A stretch of 64,000 nt of DNA from contig NC_092677.1 of the NCBI RefSeq assembly GCF_964355755.1, forward strand, positions 21,424,101-21,488,100. The letters are read 5' to 3'. The position numbers and the translations under genes are program-made. The notes below the pieces were generated by a model. The model ran no database searches, had not been told where the DNA came from, and was given only the letters and a program-made list of their open reading frames with translations. Shown here piece by piece: positions 53,654 through 64,000 of this stretch. The DNA comes from Antedon mediterranea. Taxonomy: Eukaryota > Echinodermata > Crinoidea > Comatulida > Antedonidae. The stretch's first letter is position 1, and each line of letters begins with the position of its first letter.

Positions 53654-55249
53654 CGTTTTAGACCATTTTGTAATTTTCGAAAAAACTTGTTAACATAAAA
53701 ACACCAAAGTGCTCAGAATACCTTCACATCGCATTTTGAGACGTTTTAGACCATTTTGTGATTTTCGAAAAAACTTGTTAACATAAAAACACCAAAGTGC
53801 TTAGAAAAGCTTGAAATCGCATTTGGAGACGTTTTAGACCATTTTGTGAATTTCGATGAAACTTGGTTAAAGTGCTTAAAATCACATTTTGAGCATTTCG
53901 TTAAAACTTTTCACACAAAAACATCAAAGAGTAAAAAATAGCTTAATATCGTATTTAAAAACGTTTTAGACCATTTTGAGCATTTCGACAAAATTTTTTC
54001 ACACAAAACATCAAAGTGTACAGAATAGCTTTAAATCGCATTTGGAGACGTTTTAGACCATTTTGTTCATTTCGATGAAACAAAAACACAAAAACATCAA
54101 ATTGCACAAAATGGCTTAATATGATATGGGAAAACGTTTTAGACCATTTTGAACATTTCGTTAAAAGTTTTCACAAAAAAACATCAAAGTCCACAAAATA
54201 GCTTAATATCGTATTTAAAAACGTTTTAGACCATTTTGAGCATTTCGAAAAAACTTTTTCACACAAAACATCAAAGTTTACAAAATAGCTTCAAATCGCA
54301 TTTGGAGACGTTTTAGACCATTTTGTGATTTTCGAAAAAACTTGTTAACATAAAAACACCAAAGTGCTCAGAATACCTTCAAATCGCATTTTGAGACGTT
54401 TTAGACCATTTTGTGATTTTCGAAAAAACTTGTTAACATAAAAACACCAAAGTGCTCAGAATACCTTCAAATCGTGTTTTGAGACGTTTTAGACCATTTT
54501 GTGATTTTGGAAAAACTTGTTAACATAAAAACACCAAAGTGCTCAGAATACCTTCAAATCGCATTTGGAGACGTTTTAGACCATTTTGTGATTTTCGAAA
54601 AAACTTGTTAACATAAAAACACCAAAGTGCTCAGAAAAGCTTCAAATCGCAATTGGAGACGTTTTAAACCATTTTGTTCATTTCGATGAAACTTGGTTAC
54701 ACAAAAACATCAAATTGCACAAAATGGCTTTATATTGTATGGGAAAACGTTTTAGACCATTTTGAACATTTCGAGAAAACTTTTTCACACAAAACTTCAA
54801 AGTGTACAGAATAGCTTCAAATCGCATTAGAAACCGTTTTAGACCATTTTGAGCATTTCGAAAAAACTTTTTCACACAAAACATCAAGGTTTACAAAATA
54901 GCTTCAAATCGCATTTGGAGACGTTTTAGACCATTTTGTGATTTTCGAAAAAACTTGTTAACATAAAAACACCAAAGTGCTCAGAATACCTTCAAATCGC
55001 ATTTTGAGACGTTTTAGACCATTTTGTGATTTTCGAAAAAACTTGTTAACATAAAAATACCAAAGTGCTCAGAATACCTTCAAATCGTGTTTTAAGACGT
55101 TTTAGACCATTTTGTGATTTTCGAAAAAACTTGTTAACATAAAAACACCAAAGTGCTCAGAATACCTTCAAATCGCATTTGGAGACGTTTTAGACCATTT
55201 TGTGATTTTCGAAAAAACTTGTTAACATAAAAACACCAAAGTGCTCAGA

Positions 55250-56215
55250 ATACCTTCAAATCGTGTTTTGAGACGTTTTAGACCATTTTGTAATTTTCGA
55301 AAAAACTTGTTAACATAAAAACACCAAAGTGCTCAGAAAACCTTCACATCGCATTTTGAGACGTTTTAGACCATTTTGTGATTTTCGAAAAAACTTGTTA
55401 ACATAAAAACACCAAAGTGCTTAGAAAAGCTTGAAATCGCATTTGGAGACGTTTTAGACCATTTTGTGCATTTCGATGAAACTTGGTTACACAAAAACAT
55501 CAAAGTGCTTAAAATCACATTAGAAACCGTTTTAGACCATTTTGAGCATTTCGTTAAAACTTTTCACACAAAAACATCAAAGTCCACAAAATAGCTTAAT
55601 ATCGTATTTAAAAACGTTTTAGACCATTTTGAGCATTTCGAAAAAACTTTTCCACACAAAACATCAAAGTTTACAAAATAGCTTTAAATCGCATTTGGAG
55701 ACGTTTTAGACCATTTTGTTCATTTCGATGAAACAAAAACACAAAAACATCAAATTGCACAAAATGGCTTAATATGATATGGGAAAACGTTTTAGACCAT
55801 TTTGAACATTTCGTTAAAAGTTTTCACAAAAAAACATCAAAGTCCACAAAATAGCTTAATATCGTATTTAAAAACGTTTTAGGCCATTTTGAGCATTTCG
55901 AAAAAACTTTTTCACACAAAACATCAAAGTTTACAAAATAGCTTCAAATCGCATTTGGAGACGTTTTAGACCATTTTGTGATTTTCGAAAAAACTTGTTA
56001 ACATAAAAACACCAAAGTGCTCAGAATACCTTCAAATCGCATTTTGAGACGTTTTAGACCTTTTTGTGATTTTCGAAAAAACTTGTTAACATAAAAACAC
56101 CAAAGTGCTCAGAATACCTTCAAATCGTGTTTTGAGACGTTTTAGACCATTTTGTGATTTTGGAAAAACTTGTTAACATAAAAACACCAAAGTGCTCAGA
56201 ATACCTTCAAATCGC
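55250..56215 (+). repeat. Mosaic of three satellite segments
   Basis: 55,250-~55,680 follows 51,301 onward (offset 3,949). ~55,680-56,215 follows 44,379 onward (offset 11,301, with GGCCATTTTG). From ~56,215 the sequence follows 43,402 onward (offset 12,813, with AAATATCAAAGAGC). The joins lie inside monomers of similar sequence, as expected for homologous exchange. Confidence 0.7.
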
Positions 56216-58633
56216 ATTTGGAGACGTTTTAAACCATTTTGTTCATTTCGATGAAACTTGGTTACACAAAAATATCAAAGAGCACAAAAGTATTTAAAAA
56301 CGTTTTAGACCATTTTGAGCATTCCGACAAAACTTTTTCACACAAAACATCAAAGTGTACAGAATAGCTTTAAATCGCATTTGGAGACGTTTTAGACCAT
56401 TTTGTAGTTTTCGAAAAAACTTGTTAACATAAAAACACAAAAGAGCTTCAAATCGCATTTGGAGACGTTTTAGACCCTTTTGTGCATTTCGATGAAACTT
56501 GGTTACACAAAAACATCAAAGTGCTTAAAATCACATTAGAAACCGTTTTAGACCATTTTGAGCATTTCGTTAAAACTTTTCATACAAAAACATCAAAGTC
56601 CACAAAATAGCTTAATATCGTATTCAAAAACGTTTTAGACCATTTTGAGCATTTCGAAAAAACTTTTCCACACGAAACATCAAAGTTTACAAAATAGCTT
56701 CAAATCGCATTTGGAGACGTTTTAGACCATTTTGTGATTTTCGAAAAAACTTGATAACATAAAAACACCAAAGTGCTCAGAATACCTTCAAATCGTGTTT
56801 TGAGACGTTTTAGACCATTTTGTAATTTTCGAAAAAACTTGTTAACATAAAAACACCAAAGTGCTCAGAATACCTTCACATCGAATTTTGAGACGTTTTA
56901 GACCATTTTGTGATTTTCGAAAAAACTTGTTAACATAAAAACACCAAAGTGCTTAGAAAAGCTTGAAATCGCATTTGGAGACGTTTTAGACCATTTTGTG
57001 CATTTCGATGAAACTTGGTTACACAAAAACATCAAAGTGCTTAAATTCACATTTTGAGAATTTCGTTAAAACTTTTCACACAAAAACATCAAAGTCCACA
57101 AAATAGCTTAATATCGTATTTAAAAACGTTTTAGACCATTTTGAGAATTTCGAAAAAACTTTTTCACACAAAACATCAAAGTTTACAAAATAGCTTCAAA
57201 TCGCATTTGGAGACGTTTTAGACCATTTTGTGATTTTCGAAAAAACTTGTTAACATAAAAACACCAAAGTGCTCAGAATACCTTCAAATCGCATTTGGAG
57301 ACGTTTTAGACCATTTTGTGATTTTCGAAAAAACTTGTTAACATAAAAACACCAAAGTGCTTAGAAAAGCTTCAAATCGCATTTGGAGACGTTTTAGACC
57401 ATTTTTTGCATTTCGATGAAACTTGGTTACACAAAAACATCAAAGTGCTTAAAATCACATTTTGAGCATTTCGTTAAAACTTTTCACACAAAAACATCAA
57501 AGTCCACAAAATAGCTTAATATCGTATTTAAAAACGTTTTAGACCATTTTGAGCATTTCGAAAAAACTTTTCCACACAAAACATCAAAGTTTACAAAATA
57601 GCTTCAAATCGCATTTGGAGACGTTTTAGACCATTTTGTGATTTTCGAAAAAACTTGTTAACATAAAAACACCAAAGTGCTCAGAATACCTTCAAATCGT
57701 GTTTTGAGACGTTTTAGACCATTTTGTAATTTTCGAAAAAACTTGTTAACATAAAAACACCAAAGTGCTCAGAAAACCTTCACATCGCATTTTGAGACGT
57801 TTTAGACCATTTTGTGATTTTCGAAAAAACTTGTTAACATAAAAACACCAAAGTGCTTAGAAAAGCTTGAAATCGCATTTGGAGACGTTTTAGACCATTT
57901 TGTGCATTTCGATGAAACTTGGTTACACAAAAACATCAAAGTGCTTAAAATCACATTAGAAACCGTTTTAGACCATTTTGAGCATTTCGTTAAAACTTTT
58001 CACACAAAAACATCAAAGTCCACAAAATAGCTTAATATCGTATTTAAAAACGTTTTAGACCATTTTGAGCATTTCGAAAAAACTTTTCCACACAAAACAT
58101 CAAAGTTTACAAAATAGCTTCAAATCGCATTTGGAGACGTTTTAGACCATTTTGTGATTTTCGAAAAAACTTGTTAACATAAAAACACCAAAGTGCTCAG
58201 AATACCTTCAAACCGTATTTTGAGACGTTTTAGACAATTTTGTGATTTTCGAAAAAACTTGCTAACATAAAAACACCAAAGTGCTTAGAAAAGCTTCATA
58301 TCGCATTTGGAGACGTTTTAGACCATTTTGTGCATTTCGATGAAACTTGGTTACACAAAAACATCAAAGTGCTTAAAATCACTTTTTGAGCATTTCGTTA
58401 AAACTTTTCACACAAAAACATCAAAGAGCAAAAAATAGCTTAATATCGTATTTAAAAACGTTTTAGACCATTTTGAGCATTTCGACAAAACTTTTTCACA
58501 CAAAACATCAAAGTGTACAAAATAGCTTCAAATCGCATTTGGAGACGTTTTAGACAATTTTGTGATTTTCGAAAAAACTTGTTTACATAAAAACACCAAA
58601 GTGCTAAGAATAGCTTCCAATCGCATTTGGAGA

Positions 58634-59291
58634 CGTTTTAGACCCTTTTGTGCATTTCGATGAAACTTGGTTACACAAAAACATCAAAGTGCTTAAAATC
58701 ACATTAGAAACCGTTTTAGAACATTTTGAGCATTTCGTTAAAATTTTTCACAGAAAAACATCAAAGAGCAAAAAATAGCTTAATATCGTATTTAAAAACG
58801 TTTTAGACCATTTTGAGCATTTCGACAAAACTTTTTCACACAAAACAACAAAGTGTACAGAATAGCTTCAAATCGCATTTGGAGACGTTTTAACCCATTT
58901 TGAGCATTTCGATAAAATTTTACACACAAAAACATCAAAGTGCACAAAATAGCTTAATATGGTATTTAAAAACGTTTTAGACCATTTTGAGCATTTCAAC
59001 AAAACTTTTTCTCACAAAACATCAAAGTGTACAGAATAGCTTCAAATCGCATTTGGAGACGTTTTAGACCATTTTGTGCATTTCGATGAAACTTGGTTAC
59101 ACAAAAACATCAAAGTGCTTAAAATCACATTTTGAGCATTTCGTTAAAACTTTTCACACAAAAACATCAAAGTCCACAAAATAGCTTAATATCGTATTTA
59201 AAAACGTTATAGACCATTTTGAGCATTTCGAAAAAACTTTTCCACACAAAACACCAAAGTGCTCAGAATACCTTCAAATCGCATTTGGAGA
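58634..59291 (+). repeat. 658-bp deletion derivative of the 746-bp HOR
   Basis: This matches 52,249-52,906 at offset 6,385 and includes the d/a hybrid monomer. Confidence 0.87.
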
Positions 59292-60038
59292 CGTTTTAGA
59301 CCCTTTTGTGCATTTCGATGAAACTTGGTTACACAAAAACATCAAAGTGCTTAAAATCACATTAGAAACCGTTTTAGACCATTTTGAGCATTTCGTTAAA
59401 ATTTTTCACAGAAAAACATCAAAGAGCAAAAAATAGCTTAATATCGTATTTAAAAACGTTTTAGACCATTTTGAGCATTTCGACAAAACTTTTTCACACA
59501 AAACATCAAAGTGTACAGAATAGCTTCAAATCGCATTTGGAGACGTTTTAACCCATTTTGAGCATTTCGATAAAATTTTACACACAAAAACATCAAAGTG
59601 CACAAAATAGCTTAATATGGTATTTAAAAACGTTTTAGACCATTTTGAGCATTTCAACAAAACTTTTTCTCACAAAACATCAAAGTGTACAGAATAGCTT
59701 CAAATCGCATTTGGAGACATTTTAGACCATTTTGTGCATTTCGATGAAACTTGGTTACACAAAAACATCAAAGTGCTTAAAATCACATTTTGAGCATTTC
59801 GTTAAAACTTTTCACACAAAAACATCAAAGTCCACAAAATAGCTTAATATCGTATTTAAAAACGTTTTAGACCATTTTGAGCATTTCGAAAAAACTTTTC
59901 CACACAAAACATCAAAGTTTACAAAATAGCTTCAAATCGCATTTGGAGACGTTTTAGACCATTTTGTGATTTTCGAAAAAAACTTGTTAACAAAAAAACA
60001 CCAAAGTGCTCAGAATACCTTCAAATCGTGTTTTGAGA
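59292..60038 (+). repeat. 746-bp HOR, unit 2 (747 bp)
   Basis: This matches 52,907-53,653 at offset 6,385 and carries the same private GTTAACAAAAAAACACC variant. Confidence 0.87.
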
Positions 60039-63000
60039 CGTTTTAGACCATTTTGTAATTTTCGAAAAAACTTGTTAACATAAAAACACCAAAGTGCTCA
60101 GAATACCTTCACATCGCATTTTGAGACGTTTTAGACCATTTTGTGATTTTCGAAAAAACTTGTTAACATAAAAACACCAAAGTGCTTAGAAAAGCTTGAA
60201 ATCGCATTTGGAGACGTTTTAGACCATTTTGTGAATTTCGATGAAACTTGGTTAAAGTGCTTAAAATCACATTTTGAGCATTTCGTTAAAACTTTTCACA
60301 CAAAAACATCAAAGAGTAAAAAATAGCTTAATATCGTATTTAAAAACGTTTTAGACCATTTTGAGCATTTCGACAAAATTTTTTCACACAAAACATCAAA
60401 GTGTACAGAATAGCTTTAAATCGCATTTGGAGACGTTTTAGACCATTTTGTTCATTTCGATGAAACAAAAACACAAAAACATCAAATTGCACAAAATGGC
60501 TTAATATGATATGGGAAAACGTTTTAGACCATTTTGAACATTTCGTTAAAAGTTTTCACAAAAAAACATCAAAGTCCACAAAATAGCTTAATATCGTATT
60601 TAAAAACGTTTTAGACCATTTTGAGCATTTCGAAAAAACTTTTTCACACAAAACATCAAAGTTTACAAAATAGCTTCAAATCGCATTTGGAGACGTTTTA
60701 GACCATTTTGTGATTTTCGAAAAAACTTGTTAACATAAAAACACCAAAGTGCTCAGAATACCTTCAAATCGCATTTTGAGACGTTTTAGACCATTTTGTG
60801 ATTTTCGAAAAAACTTGTTAACATAAAAACACCAAAGTGCTCAGAATACCTTCAAATCGTGTTTTGAGACGTTTTAGACCATTTTGTGATTTTGGAAAAA
60901 CTTGTTAACATAAAAACACCAAAGTGCTCAGAATACCTTCAAATCGCATTTGGAGACGTTTTAGACCATTTTGTGATTTTCGAAAAAACTTGTTAACATA
61001 AAAACACCAAAGTGCTCAGAAAAGCTTCAAATCGCAATTGGAGACGTTTTAAACCATTTTGTTCATTTCGATGAAACTTGGTTACACAAAAACATCAAAT
61101 TGCACAAAATGGCTTTATATTGTATGGGAAAACGTTTTAGACCATTTTGAACATTTCGAGAAAACTTTTTCACACAAAACTTCAAAGTGTACAGAATAGC
61201 TTCAAATCGCATTAGAAACCGTTTTAGACCATTTTGAGCATTTCGAAAAAACTTTTTCACACAAAACATCAAGGTTTACAAAATAGCTTCAAATCGCATT
61301 TGGAGACGTTTTAGACCATTTTGTGATTTTCGAAAAAACTTGTTAACATAAAAACACCAAAGTGCTCAGAATACCTTCAAATCGCATTTTGAGACGTTTT
61401 AGACCATTTTGTGATTTTCGAAAAAACTTGTTAACATAAAAATACCAAAGTGCTCAGAATACCTTCAAATCGTGTTTTAAGACGTTTTAGACCATTTTGT
61501 GATTTTCGAAAAAACTTGTTAACATAAAAACACCAAAGTGCTCAGAATACCTTCAAATCGCATTTGGAGACGTTTTAGACCATTTTGTGATTTTCGAAAA
61601 AACTTGTTAACATAAAAACACCAAAGTGCTCAGAATACCTTCAAATCGTGTTTTGAGACGTTTTAGACCATTTTGTAATTTTCGAAAAAACTTGTTAACA
61701 TAAAAACACCAAAGTGCTCAGAAAACCTTCACATCGCATTTTGAGACGTTTTAGACCATTTTGTGATTTTCGAAAAAACTTGTTAACATAAAAACACCAA
61801 AGTGCTTAGAAAAGCTTGAAATCGCATTTGGAGACGTTTTAGACCATTTTGTGCATTTCGATGAAACTTGGTTACACAAAAACATCAAAGTGCTTAAAAT
61901 CACATTAGAAACCGTTTTAGACCATTTTGAGCATTTCGTTAAAACTTTTCACACAAAAACATCAAAGTCCACAAAATAGCTTAATATCGTATTTAAAAAC
62001 GTTTTAGACCATTTTGAGCATTTCGAAAAAACTTTTCCACACAAAACATCAAAGTTTACAAAATAGCTTTAAATCGCATTTGGAGACGTTTTAGACCATT
62101 TTGTTCATTTCGATGAAACAAAAACACAAAAACATCAAATTGCACAAAATGGCTTAATATGATATGGGAAAACGTTTTAGACCATTTTGAACATTTCGTT
62201 AAAAGTTTTCACAAAAAAACATCAAAGTCCACAAAATAGCTTAATATCGTATTTAAAAACGTTTTAGGCCATTTTGAGCATTTCGAAAAAACTTTTTCAC
62301 ACAAAACATCAAAGTTTACAAAATAGCTTCAAATCGCATTTGGAGACGTTTTAGACCATTTTGTGATTTTCGAAAAAACTTGTTAACATAAAAACACCAA
62401 AGTGCTCAGAATACCTTCAAATCGCATTTTGAGACGTTTTAGACCTTTTTGTGATTTTCGAAAAAACTTGTTAACATAAAAACACCAAAGTGCTCAGAAT
62501 ACCTTCAAATCGTGTTTTGAGACGTTTTAGACCATTTTGTGATTTTGGAAAAACTTGTTAACATAAAAACACCAAAGTGCTCAGAATACCTTCAAATCGC
62601 ATTTGGAGACGTTTTAAACCATTTTGTTCATTTCGATGAAACTTGGTTACACAAAAATATCAAAGAGCACAAAAGTATTTAAAAACGTTTTAGACCATTT
62701 TGAGCATTCCGACAAAACTTTTTCACACAAAACATCAAAGTGTACAGAATAGCTTTAAATCGCATTTGGAGACGTTTTAGACCATTTTGTAGTTTTCGAA
62801 AAAACTTGTTAACATAAAAACACAAAAGAGCTTCAAATCGCATTTGGAGACGTTTTAGACCCTTTTGTGCATTTCGATGAAACTTGGTTACACAAAAACA
62901 TCAAAGTGCTTAAAATCACATTAGAAACCGTTTTAGACCATTTTGAGCATTTCGTTAAAACTTTTCATACAAAAACATCAAAGTCCACAAAATAGCTTAA

Positions 63001-63349
63001 TATCGTATTCAAAAACGTTTTAGACCATTTTGAGCATTTCGAAAAAACTTTTCCACACGAAACATCAAAGTTTACAAAATAGCTTCAAATCGCATTTGGA
63101 GACGTTTTAGACCATTTTGTGATTTTCGAAAAAACTTGATAACATAAAAACACCAAAGTGCTCAGAATACCTTCAAATCGTGTTTTGAGACGTTTTAGAC
63201 CATTTTGTAATTTTCGAAAAAACTTGTTAACATAAAAACACCAAAGTGCTCAGAATACCTTCACATCGAATTTTGAGACGTTTTAGACCATTTTGTGATT
63301 TTCGAAAAAACTTGTTAACATAAAAACACCAAAGTGCTTAGAAAAGCTT

Positions 63350-64000
63350 GAAATCGCATTTGGAGACGTTTTAGACCATTTTGTGCATTTCGATGAAACT
63401 TGGTTACACAAAAACATCAAAGTGCTTAAAATCACATTTTGAGCATTTCGTTAAAACTTTTCACACAAAAACATCAAAGTCCACAAAATAGCTTAATATC
63501 GTATTTAAAAACGTTTTAGACCATTTTGAGCATTTCGAAAAAACTTTTCCACACAAAACATCAAAGTTTACAAAATAGCTTTAAATCGCATTTGGAGACG
63601 TTTTAGACCATTTTGTTCATTTCGATGAAACAAAAACACAAAAACATCAAATTGCACAAAATGGCTTAATATGATATGGGAAAACGTTTTAGACCATTTT
63701 GAACATTTCGTTAAAAGTTTTCACAAAAAAACATCAAAGTCCACAAAATAGCTTAATATCGTATTTAAAAACGTTTTAGGCCATTTTGAGCATTTCGAAA
63801 AAACTTTTTCACACAAAACATCAAAGTTTACAAAATAGCTTCAAATCGCATTTGGAGACGTTTTAGACCATTTTGTGATTTTCGAAAAAACTTGTTAACA
63901 TAAAAACACCAAAGTGCTCAGAATACCTTCAAATCGCATTTTGAGACGTTTTAGACCTTTTTGTGATTTTCGAAAAAACTTGTTAACATAAAAACACCAA
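63350..64000 (+). repeat. Start of a further repeat unit, cut by the window end
   Basis: From about 63,430 to the end the sequence matches 61,918-62,488 at offset 1,512. It includes GGCCATTTTG at 63,779 and the private GACCTTTTTG at ~63,955, which occurs otherwise only near 56,057 and 62,442. A 1.5-kb unit therefore seems to be repeating as the window ends. Confidence 0.75.

Larger units (their letters stand above)
45560..55250 (+). repeat. Large segmental repeat L2, copy 2
   Basis: The left joint lies between 45,535 and 45,559. To the left the sequence follows 28.2 kb (offset 17,341, CTTAACATAAAAAC marker); to the right it follows 34.0 kb (TTTTCGGAAAAAC marker). It ends near 55,250, where copy 1 continues CAGAAAAGC and this copy continues CAGAATACC. 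Confidence 0.85.
50580..56964 (+). repeat. 6,385-bp tandem duplication, unit 1
   Basis: This unit is followed directly by a second at an offset of exactly 6,385, checked at several landmarks: TTAAATTCAC at 50,656, CACATCGCAT at 51,396, CAAACCGTATT at ~51,825, GTTAACAAAAAAACACC at ~53,603 and GACCTTTTTG at ~56,057. I saw no difference in the lines compared. The unit contains mosaic joints at about 55,250, 55,680 and 56,215 that both copies share. Confidence 0.9.
56965..63349 (+). repeat. 6,385-bp tandem duplication, unit 2
   Basis: This is a near-perfect second copy. The matching of offset 6,385 continues about 80 bp past its end, to about 63,430, so the crossover cannot be placed more precisely. 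It is probably the youngest large event in the window. Confidence 0.9.
1..64000 (+). repeat. AT-rich 87/88-bp satellite array filling the window
   Basis: Every part of the window that I read is made of head-to-tail monomers of about 86-88 bp, with 78-bp, 84-89-bp and fused 145-bp variants. They share the core CGTTTTAGACCATTTTG, then a TTTCG box about 22-27 bases into the monomer, then an A-rich CACAAAAACATCAAAG stretch, and end in CGCATTTGGAGA or CGTATTTAAAAA. No monomer in the opposite orientation was seen. I found no unique sequence, gene, RNA gene, transposon or microsatellite block, and both ends lie inside the array. Known biology: arrays like this with higher-order structure form centromeric or pericentromeric heterochromatin in many eukaryotes. 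Inference: centromeric or pericentromeric location. The family is not recognised, and plant versus animal origin is undecided. Confidence 0.97.

Noticed and set aside
1-64000. CRISPR array
   Set aside because: Repeats are contiguous and there are no unique spacers between conserved repeats; whole 87-88-bp monomers repeat. No cas genes are present.
1-64000. Bacterial or viral genome, or iterons of a replication origin
   Set aside because: Tens of kilobases with no genuine coding sequence and layered higher-order repeats do not fit a bacterial chromosome, plasmid or phage.
1-64000. Hidden transposable element or LTR
   Set aside because: No long ORF, no inverted-repeat ends, no poly-purine tract or primer-binding site, and no break in the monomer rhythm beyond whole-monomer or small indels was found. 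A remote origin of the satellite from a transposon cannot be excluded.
1-64000. Telomeric repeats, rDNA or tRNA genes
   Set aside because: No TTAGGG- or TTTAGGG-type runs and no recognisable rRNA or tRNA segments were seen.
1-64000. Inverted repeats or palindromic arms between blocks
   Set aside because: The reverse complement of the core (CAAAATGGTCTAAAACG) was not seen on the plus strand. Only short palindromes within monomers (GTTAAC, TTCGAA, AAGCTT, TGTACA, GTGCAC) occur.
1-64000. Promoter-like AT boxes (TATAAA-like, TTAATAT) in the monomers
   Set aside because: They are expected by chance in AT-rich repeats and have no downstream gene. Satellite transcription is possible but cannot be read from sequence alone.

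Overview
The whole 64 kb window is one uninterrupted tandem-repeat (satellite DNA) array. I see no protein-coding gene, RNA gene, transposon, microsatellite block, CRISPR array or unique sequence on either strand. The array enters and leaves the window in mid-repeat. Its size, AT-richness (about 67% AT in an a-type monomer and about 75% in a c-type monomer, counted by hand) and higher-order structure point to eukaryotic centromeric or pericentromeric heterochromatin. I do not recognise the satellite family and cannot name the species; plant and animal origins both remain possible.

The unit is a monomer of about 87-88 bp. All monomers run in the same direction and almost all open with the core CGTTTTAGACCATTTTG. 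About eight variants can be told apart. Here they are called a (88 bp, with TTAACATAAAAACACC), b (78 bp, CGATGAAACTTGG), c (87 bp, CGTTAAAA and ending in TTTAAAAA), d (87 bp, CGAAAAAAC or CGACAAAAC, ending in TTTGGAGA), e (86 bp, GTTCATTTCGATG), f (87 bp, GAACATTTCG), g (87 bp, CGATAAAATTTTACAC) and h (87 bp, CAACAAAACTTTTTCTC). A frequent fused b-c monomer of 145 bp lacks the core at its junction. Variants are joined into higher-order repeats (HORs). The clearest are a 929-bp, 11-monomer HOR near 10.05-12.6 kb and 29.28-31.8 kb, and a 746-bp, 9-monomer HOR near 3.8-5.3, 17.6-19.1, 22.96-24.45, 40.4-41.8, 52.2-53.65 and 58.6-60.0 kb.

Above the HORs lies a third level of very large, nearly identical duplications. 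Positions 1-~16,994 recur at 19,153-~36,224 (offset 19,152, then 19,230 after a 78-bp indel). About 34.0-43.4 kb recurs at 45.56-55.25 kb (offset 11,548/11,542, then 11,862 after a 320-bp indel). About 50.58-56.96 kb recurs at once at 56.97-63.35 kb (exact offset 6,385). The last 0.6 kb repeats sequence 1,512 bp upstream. Mosaic joints at about 36.2-37.1, 45.54, 55.25, 55.68 and 56.2 kb connect segments of different ancestry. Length differences between copies are usually whole monomers, as expected from unequal crossover or sister-chromatid misalignment.

The open reading frames that can be drawn on the minus strand (61-69 codons) are satellite by-products. The 87-bp monomers are divisible by three, so a stop-free frame simply repeats a 29-residue segment. 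The most interesting points are the multi-layer HOR architecture with kb-scale recent duplications, a degenerate CENP-B-box-like motif at a fixed place in the monomers, the CpG-directed substitution pattern, and deletion junctions in exact monomer register.
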